Assembly: GCA_019648995.1 (NCBI GenBank)
Contig: BLXT01008389.1
Location: 333,779-355,269 of the forward strand
Reading direction: 5' to 3'
Source of the DNA: Plakobranchus ocellatus
Taxonomy: Eukaryota > Mollusca > Gastropoda > Plakobranchidae
DNA: 21,491 bases
Part shown: positions 1 through 10,970 of the stretch, one piece after another
Layout of the letters: the number at the start of each line of letters is the position of its first letter
Numbering within the stretch: the first letter of the stretch is position 1
Notes under the pieces: generated by a model
What the model was told of the DNA's origin: nothing
Database searches by the model: none
What the model saw: only the letters and a program-made list of their open reading frames with translations
Made by a program: the position numbers and the translations under genes

Positions 1-55
1 CCCCCCCCCCTTTCTTGGGCATCAAGATAGCCAGCCCTCCCCCTCACCCCAACCA
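1..55 (+). repeat. C-rich low-complexity stretch at the window edge
   Basis: The window begins with a run of ten C. C-rich DNA follows (CCCTCC, CCCTCACCCC). It is simple sequence standing out from the AT-rich surroundings and has no coding content. Confidence 0.6.
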
Positions 56-3000
56 AACATATTACTTAATAAATTAATTAGACATTTTCATACTATGAGC
101 ACGAAATTTATTTATGAGTTCAAATTTTATTATTCTTTAGCCCTTTCTGACCTTTCTCAAAAATAAATTAAAAAAAAACCAAACTATAAAAGACTATTTC
201 CCTTCCATTTTGCAAATCCGGTTGCTTAAAAATATAGACATATATACATATATTTTGAACACTATGCTTAATGAGTGTGTTCCCCAGTCATGCAATCAGC
301 ATAAATAATCTACAAATGTATACGATATATTTACTTAAATATATAATTATAATTATGTGTATACATAAATTTATCAAATGTGTATAATATATGTATATTA
401 TGTGGATAAAAATATCAATACAGAGACCTAGTCTAAAAAAAGTAACAAATTTGTCACATGAAATGAAAAAATAATCATGTTTTGACTACAACAAAACTCT
501 ATGGACGGGTGACGACTTCATGGATTAATAAATATAATCAATTGATCACAGTTAACTCCAAGCAAGGGAGGGAGATGGGAAGTTAGGGTGGGATGAATGA
601 GTGGTGGTAAGATTTGGGAATAAAAATGTGATGGTGAAAGGATCTATTCATGGTATTTATCCACACTAACTAGAACGCAAACAAACAACAGAATACATTC
701 ATGCCATTTTTAGTGCATCTGTCAAGTGAAGAATAATATGAGTAAAACTGAATACACATTAAGAAACAAAAAAAAAAAAGCTTACAAATCATAATCCAGA
801 AATATACACATGTATAAAATACAAAACATTCAAATCAACCAAGAAGACCTTTTTCAAAACTAAGAAAGAAGAATTTGACAGAAGACAATATACATGTATA
901 AACCTTTACACTGTGAAAGTATAAAATGAGCACATCCAATACAGCATACAAGAAAAGACTCTATTGAAAAAATAAATCTAAGTGAAAGGACATGATGGAG
1001 AATGTTTTGTAATATTCTCAGCAATTAGATAACAAATTTGTCCACTAAAAATCATGGAGTTGAAAAACAAAAATAATGAATGAATAACACATCAAAAAAT
1101 GAAACCAAACAGTATTTACAAACAACGAAACAGTAATTTTGTAACAGTAACATTGATGACAACAATACTACACTGAACGGTGTAATCAATTAAAATAAGC
1201 AACCTTGTAGAACATCACAGGTAATTTCAAGCTACACAACGATACATCATTACATGAAATACCTAAATATAAATTCATTTCACACTAAACAGCATGCCTG
1301 AGGGCGAAAATGTTAAAAGTGCCAGACTAAAAACCTATAGTTTGGAGATTTGAATACACTTGGTGGAAATTCAGCTTTAGTAAGATGACATTGGTCTGGA
1401 CATTACACAGTTGTTATCTCTTGTGATGAAAGTTAGTAGTGACACTCACTAGCTGTAGGTTTATATAAAACTTAATGGGCTCAGGTCTAATCATCTAAAA
1501 TGAGTGCAACACGAGAAACAAATGACAAACAAGAATACAAGGCAAATGGGAAAATAACATGTATTCTAGCTTACGGATTTTATATGTATATAGGACGGAG
1601 AATGGGTATGGATGAGTGTGCATCATAAAATATTAAATTAAATCATTGTACCAAAAACATATTCAAAACAGTAGAGATTAAAAATGACCAAAGACAGTTT
1701 TTAAAAAAATCCAGCAGCCTTTTAACTTTATACAAATTTTTAAAAATTTGCATTCAAATTCTTCCAAATTAAGATTTACAAAACTTATATGAAATTTGAT
1801 AAGAGAAAAGAAAATAGCTTTTCAAACCCTGGCTTTCAAAATATATCCCAAATTAGTGAAAAAAAGAGATCAAGTTTTCAGATACTACATAGATCTCTAA
1901 CACATCTAAAAAATAAAGCCATGCAGGTTTTCAGATTACAAATAAGACTATCATAGAATCAATTATCAATTGTCAAATATTACGGCAAAATGGTGGTCAC
2001 AAACTGTGTAATAGCTGGTAAGTGTTTGTACATGCAGGTCTAGAAAATAGTACAAGTAAGAATTAAATGTACCATTGGACTGTAACTTAGTGGACAAATG
2101 AACAAAATGACCACAGAAGTTTTAAGAACAAATTAGATACCTTTTAAAAATTGTTTGTGGATTACTTATAACTGTTAGTTATTGAACTTTCATTAAAAAA
2201 ATTACAATACTAAATTAAAATGAATATTTTGTTAAACTCTCGATACTCTCTTTGGGAAATGGAAAGAATGAAGAAGGCCCATTTTGACAGAAAGGAACAT
2301 TTGAAAATTGAACAATTGGATGCAAAAGTTTTAGAATTCATCCTGTAAAATTGCAAATGCTTCCAGTATAAATTTCATTGCATATCTTTTGAGTCAGAAG
2401 TTCTAAAACTGTCCTGTCATTGTTTTGTTTTATAAGAAAAATGTTCACTAGTTAAATAAAAACATTATATCTGCGAAATCAAAACCACATAAAATTATTT
2501 AATCTACATTTTCATCTTTTGGTTCACTATCATTATTTGAAGACTAGATAGAAAAGAAAAAGCATAGAAAAAAAAATGTCAATGATTCAATGGAAAAAGC
2601 CAGAAAAAAAAAGGTAACACATTTAGACATCAATTACAGACATAAACAGTTATGCATAACCATTCATGCCAATGTTACTGCATTGCAGCTTGGGCAAAAA
2701 GCCTTCAGTCAAATAAAATATTGTCCTCGTAACATTAAAGAAAATTGCAAAAAAAAAAAAGAAAAATACTGTGCAAATTTTAAAATATTCTTTTCAGGAA
2801 GAAGTCTGCCAAAATGTCATGTTTTGGTTTTAAACCTCTTACATTTTACAGAGTAAGGAGAGGGAAGTGTACTCTCTGTTGTCAAAGAATCACAATATAA
2901 CCAAGTAATAAAAAGATTATGCTGTATAGACAGAGTGGTTACAGCCTATCACTAGGCTGCGTGACAGGCAATCTTTAGCATGACCTTAACCGGGATTAAT

Positions 3001-6000
3001 GACAGCTTAACAATATTGAGTTGGAGAAGCAAATATACAATTTATTGGATGGCTTGCTTTTCTTTTGGTGACTTCAACCACCTGTATTCATTTAGAATTT
3101 AAAAATTGTGCTCTATATGTTCTTTTTTACTGAAAGATAAAAAAGATGAGTATGTTTGCAACAAAGTACTTCCCCTCCATTCACACATGGTAATACAATC
3201 ATAAACAGTATAGAGGAAAAAGCCACTCCGTTTGAAAAAAAAAACTTCTTTTTCTGTGTCTTTAAGTAATCCTTCTTTTTTGTTTAGCTTCCTTTACACT
3301 GCGAGCATTATTGGCCACAATCAATTCATTTTTTTTATGCTGCTAATATTAAATAGGATGAGCTGAATATGGAAATTTCCATTTGTGTCAGATGGTTTAT
3401 GTACGTATTTCAAGGCTGAAGGATAAAATGGTCTAGCTTCCAAATACTGTTCATGAGTAAGTGCACAAGGCATTTCAACATATCAAGCTGGATCACAATA
3501 AAAAATAATCACAATAAAATTCTTGTAAAAAATCAAACAAACATAATTTATATAGAGCTTTGAGTATATTCTTAACAAAGGAAAATATGATGATGCTAGG
3601 CAATTAGAAGTTGACACAAAGTTATGACTAAAAGGGAATTTTCATGAAGTAAGAAAATATGATCTAAGGCATATATGAATATCGATAGTATAAAGTTGCT
3701 TGTTTAATTGTTTTATATCCAATTAATAACAAAAATATTTTTCCGCCGATCAATCTCAATTTGGCATACAAAAAAAAAATGCTCTTAATTCATCAGCAAA
3801 TGACCTTGTATAGATACATAGCTCATAACAAAATGTTTTTCATTTAATTCAAACTTTTACCAATAAGTCATAAAATGCCTTGAAAACTTGTTTATCATCA
3901 TAGTATAAATGCATTCAAAATGTAGTTGTCTATTATCTAGAAAGGTAAAACAAGTAAATTTAGGGGTGCAATGGACAGACACTTAAATATTTGTGGATAA
4001 AAACACTGTGGCATCACAAATTGATCAAATACTGATCTCTGACACAAAAAAATTAGTTCAAAATTTACAACACAAAAAAAAAACAATCTTTCAAGTGATT
4101 GGCACAAGTACTTCACCTCCAAAGAAGTTATCGTGTGAAATTTTGGCGATGTAAAACAAAAAAATTAGTTTTTCAGGTGGCAATTTTAAAAATGACTAGC
4201 TTTAGAACATCACAATTTGATTTCTGTTATTTGTGAGAAATAGTATATGTATGTGTAAAATGACATTTACCTTACATTTTATATCCAGTTATGCCAATAT
4301 TTTTAACATCAACACTGTTAGAACTGAAGGCTAGAAAAAGTTTACAAGAGTGAAAAAATGGAATGGTAACAAACAAGATGATTAGATTAAAATAAAATGA
4401 GATAAAATAAAAAGAGAAAATAATGAAAAATGTACATTGAAAAAAAAGTCAATTAGAAGAGTCTTTTGAGGGGCTCAGTTTTATCGCAAACATGGATGAC
4501 AGAAATTTAAGAAAGAAAGAGGTGGTCAAATATATCCTACATGTTGCAACAAAGAGATAGTCACAGATGGGAATGATTGTGACCAAAAATTGATCTCTTG
4601 CCGCAAGCTGAAGGCTACAGTACTTTTTTGTAGGACTTTTATGAAGTTAAAACAAGGAAACAGATCAATGAAAGATCTTCAATTAAAGGCCAAACATCAT
4701 TGTTTGTGCAATTTTCAAAAAAGCTCTTGAAAATGACAAAAAGCATTGTTTTCCCAGTATTCCTTTGCATTTTTTTTCAATTGTAAAATTAGCTTTAGTC
4801 ACCAAATTATCATTATTGCCTATATGACTGTATTCTTTAAAAGTGGCCATCAAAGTGTTTTCCCTCACTAATTCAATGACAAAAATAAGTAAATGTGAAA
4901 CATTTTATCAGACAAACCTTTTCAAATAATGATATGCAACAAAAAAAAACAAAAAATTGAAAACAATTGAATGGAATTTAGTAAATTTAATACATTTTAT
5001 ATATTATGTAATAGAAATCCTTTATAATATATTTGAAAATGGACAACTTTTCATTAGAACACCACATACATCAAGTGCATAAAGGTGATTACAAGGGATT
5101 CTAACGTTTTTTTTCTTATTTGTTTGTTTGTTTTAATAGTAACATTTGTAATCTACAGAAACAAAGCAATTTTAATGATTAAATATCTGAAAGTCTTGAT
5201 GCTTGTTGTTTGTATTTTTTTTTATGTGAAAACATTTTCTTTAAATTTTTTTGCATCTCAAATTAACAGAAGTTTTTAATTTTTTTCTTTTAAACATCAA
5301 GCGACTTATTTCAAATATCATGAGATATACGTCAAAAACTTTCTATACCATGAGAACACAAAATTTATTTCAAGTTTCTCTGAATGTTTAACATCATAGG
5401 ATTCAATATTAGTGTTTTATATACTTTTTTTCAAGATTAAATATTAGAACATATTTCCAAGCTCACTTTTTTTTTTTTCTCTAAAAATTTCCTCTAAATA
5501 CTCAGAAGCAAGTTAGAATTACATATTACATTTTTTTGACTCTGTTTCCTTTATTTATCATCACACATTGCAAAAAATTGAATTGACTGGCTTGACGGCT
5601 GATTATCTTCTACAATTCTTTTTTTTTCTACTTCTTATCATTCATGGGGGTGCAAGAAAGTTCAATGTAAAAAGAAAGAAAAATAATTAAAATAAGCAGT
5701 GTTAAAACACTGATCTAACAAATATTTTATTGTCACTCAATGTGCTTAATTTTACTGAGAAATTATGGATTGCAATAACATTGGGCAAAACTAATTGATA
5801 TGATAAGAGTTAAAATTATTTAAAAAATAGAACTGATCCAACAGTGTGATATTTAACAAAAACTTGTGTATTCACTTGTGCATCCAACTAAATAAGATAA
5901 TTTTACCAAGAAAAGAAAGGCAAAGATTTAAGAATGCATGCAATATATGTGTGCAACTTGGTTTGTGTAAAATCTGATATTTAGACCATAAAAGCAAGAT

Positions 6001-7069
6001 ATTTTTTACGAGATGTACAGCGACCAGTGTGCAATTACAAAAGCCATTAAAATAGGGGATGAATTGAATAAAGAGCACATTATAAATGATTTTTATTCTC
6101 TCTCACTACATAAGCACCTTTATGTGCCATCAAAAGCTGGGAATTCTCAGACAGCAAATTTTGTAAGAGATGTGAAAAGAAATTCTACTTAGTGAAACAG
6201 TATCATCTAGCAATAAAAAAGTTAGAAATCAAAAGCCAAAAAATTATTCTTGAGCGATTTGTTAGATGCATGAAATTATCAATCAAGCAAAAGAAAACAT
6301 ATCAAGATAAGGTGGCGAAAATAGTTAATAAAAACATGAATATCTGCAGTTAATCAATAATTAATGAGAAAAATTTCATCATATATTGTTATCTCAAAAT
6401 AAGACAAACTATTGAAATATTATTTGTTATTTAAATTTGTTTTTTTTTTTTAACTACAACAATATTACAAGGAAGAGGTTTTTTCATCTCTGACTATCCA
6501 TGTTATTTCCAAAAAACATCTAAATTTAGATGAAAATGAAGTAAGATTTTCAAAGATCTTTTAAAGAATCCATTGACAAAAAATGAAAGCAGTGATCAAG
6601 AGGAAGACTGAGGACATCATAATAATTGAATCCTGGATATGCTCAGATTACATGGGATTAGAAACACTTAACTTCCTGAGGTTGTTATTTGATGATTAAA
6701 AATAACCTATCATATGTTGTTTTCTCTCCTTGGTATGAGTTGTTTTTTTTTCCTTCTATCTATTACATTAATGATTGAACACTATGTTTCATTAAGATCT
6801 AACTAAAATGCAGTTTGAGATCGTAATCAGATGTGAAAATCTTGATGAGATAAATAAGACCATTGAAAGCCACGCACATGTCTACAAACAGGGTTTCATT
6901 ATGTGCAAAATTGATCTCCTCCATAAATTATGCAATGTCATTTTAAGTCTTTCTTTTTTTTGTCTTAAACTGAAAGTAAAAAAATGAATTTTTCAAAGAT
7001 AGACATTTTTGGGAGGAGCAATTGGTTACTAAATGAGAGGTAATCCCAGTCCAGGTCAAGATAATTTTT

Positions 7070-7312
7070 CATTGCCTGTCCACCGAGCACTGAATGGGTA
7101 GATAGGTCTCTTAAGACCTGGGGAAGATAAAGGGTTGAGGAAAGCACTGGCAAATTACCTCAAAATGCCATATGCCTAAAACAATCAGGACCCAGTCCTG
7201 GTTTCCCAATGCTTGGACCAAACATGGGAATTATTTAATTTATACTTACATTTAATTTAAAAACTGGTTCCCCAATGCTTGGACCAAGCATGGGACCCAC
7301 TTACATTCTTTT
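7070..7312 (+). mobile_element. SINE-like fragment with duplicated hairpin tail
   Basis: From about 7117 to 7300 this aligns by eye with the body of the SINE at about 17190-17325. Shared blocks include GGCAAA-TACC, AATG, TGCC, AACAA-CAGGAC and the final ATGG-CCACTT. I see no tRNA-like head, so this is a 5'-truncated or divergent copy. Its 3' part is tandemly duplicated with a 66-base period: 7198-7229 and 7264-7295 match at 30 of 32 bases. Each unit holds the near-perfect hairpin ATGCTTGG-A-CCAAGCAT. The 5' boundary is approximate. Confidence 0.55.
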
Positions 7313-8474
7313 TAAAAAAATTGATGACAACAAGTTAAGCATTGCAACATAAAGAATAATTTTAATAATGTAAATAGCAACAGGCTTTTTGACAACTGCC
7401 ATCAGAAAAGCAAAAGATTGACAATTTTCTTTCTTTTATTAAATATGAAAAGAAGAAAGTTTGCTTGACTATAATAAGGGAAAAAAGTGTATGTTAAATG
7501 TATGACTTCTAAGGTTTTTTTCTCTATGAACTGAAAGATGATTGGATAGAAAATTTACTGATCCAATATGTATAGGGAAGACTATTCATCTGTCAGGCTG
7601 CCACCTGGAAAAAAATCACTTAAACAATGTTCATAACCAAAACTGTATGGACTCTGACTATTGAAATCTACTTTTCACAGCAAGAGCAAAAAGAGGAGCT
7701 GAAAACGTATTTTTTTTCATGCAATAGACACTTTTTTTACTCCTCTATGAAAAATCTAAACTAAACCACAAAAAAAGGGTTAATGACAAATAATTTCCAC
7801 CTTTGTAACCACATACAGAAAGGCAACACCCAAAATTTTATTTGGGTTAAGTCCCTAAAATGGGCCTGAAAATAATTGTATGATAATTTCCCGAGTGGTT
7901 TAATTCAAAATAGTACAAAAAATTCAGAAACCGATATAATAAAGAGTAAAAATAAACCAAAAAGATGAAATACAAAGACACAGCTTTTTTTTTTTAAATT
8001 AATGACCAATTTTGTGTTGTTCTGTCAAAAATACATTGTCGGTGATTATATCGTTGCGTAGGCTTCATTCACAGATAAAAAAAAAATTCAATAAATGGAC
8101 AATGACCCCTATACAACTTAAATAATCTAATATAATAAAAAAATATGGCATTTCTTTGGTAACAGTTGGAGTGTTAGGAAACCTAATAAAAAAAAACATG
8201 CTACAATGACACAAAACTTTCTTAAAAATGTGACAAATCACAGTCACAATAAAATCCTTAACTCATTTTGATTTGACATATTTAATTGAGGTATTGTGAC
8301 TTTGATTAGTTTTAAGATAAGGCATTACAAAGCTGTTTTGTAGCAGTCCATGATTATTGAACCCAAATCTTGGAGCATGAGATCAAGAGGCCTCAAGAAA
8401 AAAAGCCGAAGTATGCTTGAATTATTGAGGGGTCAAAACAAAAAAAGACTGTCGCTTTGATTCAATAAAAAGAT

Positions 8475-8480
8475 TTTAAT
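8475..8480 (-). promoter_or_regulatory. Candidate poly(A) signal ATTAAA for CCDC142
   Basis: On the minus strand an ATTAAA hexamer lies about 250 bases after the stop codon. A U-rich stretch (minus strand TTTTTTTGTTTTG, about 8445-8425) follows it, as expected for a downstream element. A canonical AATAAA appears much farther away at 7842-7837, about 890 bases after the stop, so a longer 3' UTR is equally possible. AT-rich DNA makes such hexamers common. Confidence 0.3.
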
Positions 8481-8730
8481 ATAACTTTTGGTTTAATAAC
8501 ACTAAATAGTATTCTAAGATGGCAACACAGTATATATTTACTAGCTATGTCGCACTCTCAGAGAGACTCTAGAATGCTTATGGCTTGATAAGTATCATCT
8601 TCTATAAACATTTTAACTGATATCTATACACAGATTATTAAATGAATAGTGATCTTCTTTTGAGGCTGACAAACATTAAAAAAATATCAATACAGTGTAA
8701 CAATCATTTTTGAGTGGTTTTTCTACATTG

Positions 8731-9005
8731 TCAGTTATCACTAGAGCTACGGGAAAAGCAGGCTGGAAACTTCCATGATTTTGACCCTCCAACAGCCCTT
8801 AGAGCAAGCCATTCTTGCATGTTGGACACCATATGCACAGTCTCATCATCTTCCTCTGTTGCAGAAGAATCTGTTTTAGAGGATGCTCTGTACGTGCCAT
8901 TCTTGACTGCCATAGGAGATCCTTCTGATGACAAGTTATTGCTTGATATTTTGTCATCAACAGCAGTAGTTTCTGGAGGTGGGACTGTGTTTACGGAGTC
9001 ACACA
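8731..9005 (-). CDS. CCDC142: CCDC142 terminal coding exon I, stop TGA
   Basis: The acceptor is TTTCTTTCTTCAG (AG at 9007-9006). The A carried over from exon H joins TG here to make Met-775. The exon encodes residues 775-865 and ends at TGA (8733-8731). The first two thirds are a Ser/Thr/acidic stretch (SSATEEDDET), probably disordered and with possible CK2-type sites. The end, MQEWLALRAVGGSKSWKFP, aligns with the C-terminus of human CCDC142 (QAWLALR...RWHLPFF). This conserved tail anchors the 3' end of the gene model. Confidence 0.9.
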
Positions 9006-10866
9006 CTGAAGAAAGAAAAGTTACACGGATTCTATAAAAAGCCACACAGTTTACCTTTTGAAGTTTGAATTAACTTGCTACACAAAAGCATGTGCCCAAG
9101 TATTGCAGTTTTTTTTTTATATGCATGAAATTGCACCTCTATAATTTTTTTTTTGTCTCAAAAATGTTAAGTCTAAATCTTCCAACATTCATTCCTTCAG
9201 AAGCGCAATCATCAATCAAATATTAATATTTCATTACACAGCAGCTTTATCCTCTACTTTTTGCAATTGATGTATTATGAAAATTCAGAGAAGAAACAAG
9301 CTTCTTCTTCTTTTTTTTTTTTTTTAATTGAAGGAACTATTTACCAATTCAACCATAAAGCTTGTTCATTAAAGCTTGAGTCTGCATAATTTAATTTTTT
9401 GTGAAAGAAAGTAAGCTTGGATTTTTGTAATTTGATTGTTTGTGAAATAAAGCTTGATCAGAAAAAAAAAAGAGAACACTGAATCCTTGACTCTCCTAAT
9501 GATGTTACTATTAAAACTCCCTGATATTTGGACAATATGGTTAGTTGGATTTTGAGCCAGGAAAAAACATAAAAAACAACTTATTTTACAATTGCTTTAC
9601 AGCATCAAGAAAGGTGAATAGATTCACCTTTGAATCGCGATGGAAAAGGCATAGAAAAGTTAGATAAGATACAAAATGAGACGAGCATTAAGAAAGGTGA
9701 AGAGATTCTCCTTTGAATCACAATGCAAAAGGCATAAAAAAATAAGATAAGATACAAAATGGGATAGATTTTAAGTACCCAAAGATTATAAAAATAACAG
9801 AAACTGAAATTCTGAAAAAAAATATATTTGTTAAATGGGTATTCCTGAGGCCTTATTAACTCCCTGCATTCAGTTCTACAAAAGAGGCATCGAATTCCCT
9901 TGGAAAAAATGATACTAATACTATTAATATGACAAAAAGAAGAGAATAATCTGTTTTAATTTTCATTGAGAGGTAACAAAGGATAATTTTGGTATTGTAA
10001 AATTAGATTGATGTGAAAACAATTATGGAAAAGGATGAAAACGTGCTACATTGGCTTGAACTAAAATTAAGAATCATCAAGATTAAGTTGGAAGGCTGAG
10101 AAAGCTACCACTTCTACATTCTAGGACTGCAGATATGCTTTCCACCATTTTTGCATGATGGGCTATACTTTTCACCCTTACAACTTTGCAAGTTAAAAAA
10201 AAAAAATATTCAGAGAAAAAAGGAATTTATGTATTGTATCTATAGATCAAGTTCTATATTAAGCCTACTGAAAAATGATATCAAGAAATTGCTATATAGG
10301 TTTAAGAACAAAATATCCAATATGAATTTAGATTATTTCAAGATCTTAATATAATAATATTTATTGTTAATAGGCTGCACAAGTGATTTAAGCCAAAGAA
10401 ATGGAGCCTACATAAGTTATATCAAGATTTTTAAAAATCAAAATAGCTTGAAATACTAATGCTGACCCAAAATAATTCAATACACGACAACAACAAAAGT
10501 TGGGCAATGACGCTCTATATGAGAGAAGAATGAGAGCCAAACTAACTCTCACTCTGTTGTTTTACATGGGGACAAATTTCAAGTATTAAGCATTGATGAG
10601 CACCGCTGCCTATTGGGGAAAAGTGAGGTGATAATGAAATGTGCAACAGTCGTCTCGAAAATGAGTAGAGTTGAAGGTCTGGATCACTGCGATCAAATCA
10701 AAATATTAAAGTAAAGAAGTGAAAATTCTGAAAGCTTTATACACAAAAAAGTCTAAAGCATATCTATGCAAAATTCTCCTAATAGAGAGGTGAGTAGTTT
10801 TCATTCCTTTAAATAATGGTTTTCATTTAAAGTGATTACATGCAAACCGCAATTCGACTCATTTTA

Positions 10867-10907
<41 letters not shown>

Positions 10908-10912
10908 GAGAA

Positions 10913-10970
<58 letters not shown>

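Larger units (their letters stand above)
1..8474. other. AT-rich non-coding region downstream of CCDC142
   Basis: I see no supported gene here on either strand. The open frames are under 90 codons, A/T-driven in composition, and show no recognisable domain or consistent splice borders. The DNA holds many poly(A) and poly(T) runs, short AT microsatellites (for example 240-262 and 325-400), a perfect 18-bp AT palindrome at 1733-1750, and a SINE-like fragment at about 7070-7312 listed separately. Part of 7.8-8.47 kb may be 3' UTR if a distal poly(A) site is used. Confidence 0.6.

Noticed and set aside
2590-2856. 88-codon plus-strand open frame in the gene desert
   Set aside because: It is Lys/Asn-rich, as expected from A-rich DNA, and shows no domain, splice borders or context.
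8714-9037. 107-codon plus-strand open frame opposite exon I
   Set aside because: It is the antisense shadow of the CCDC142 terminal exon, whose minus-strand translation matches the family.
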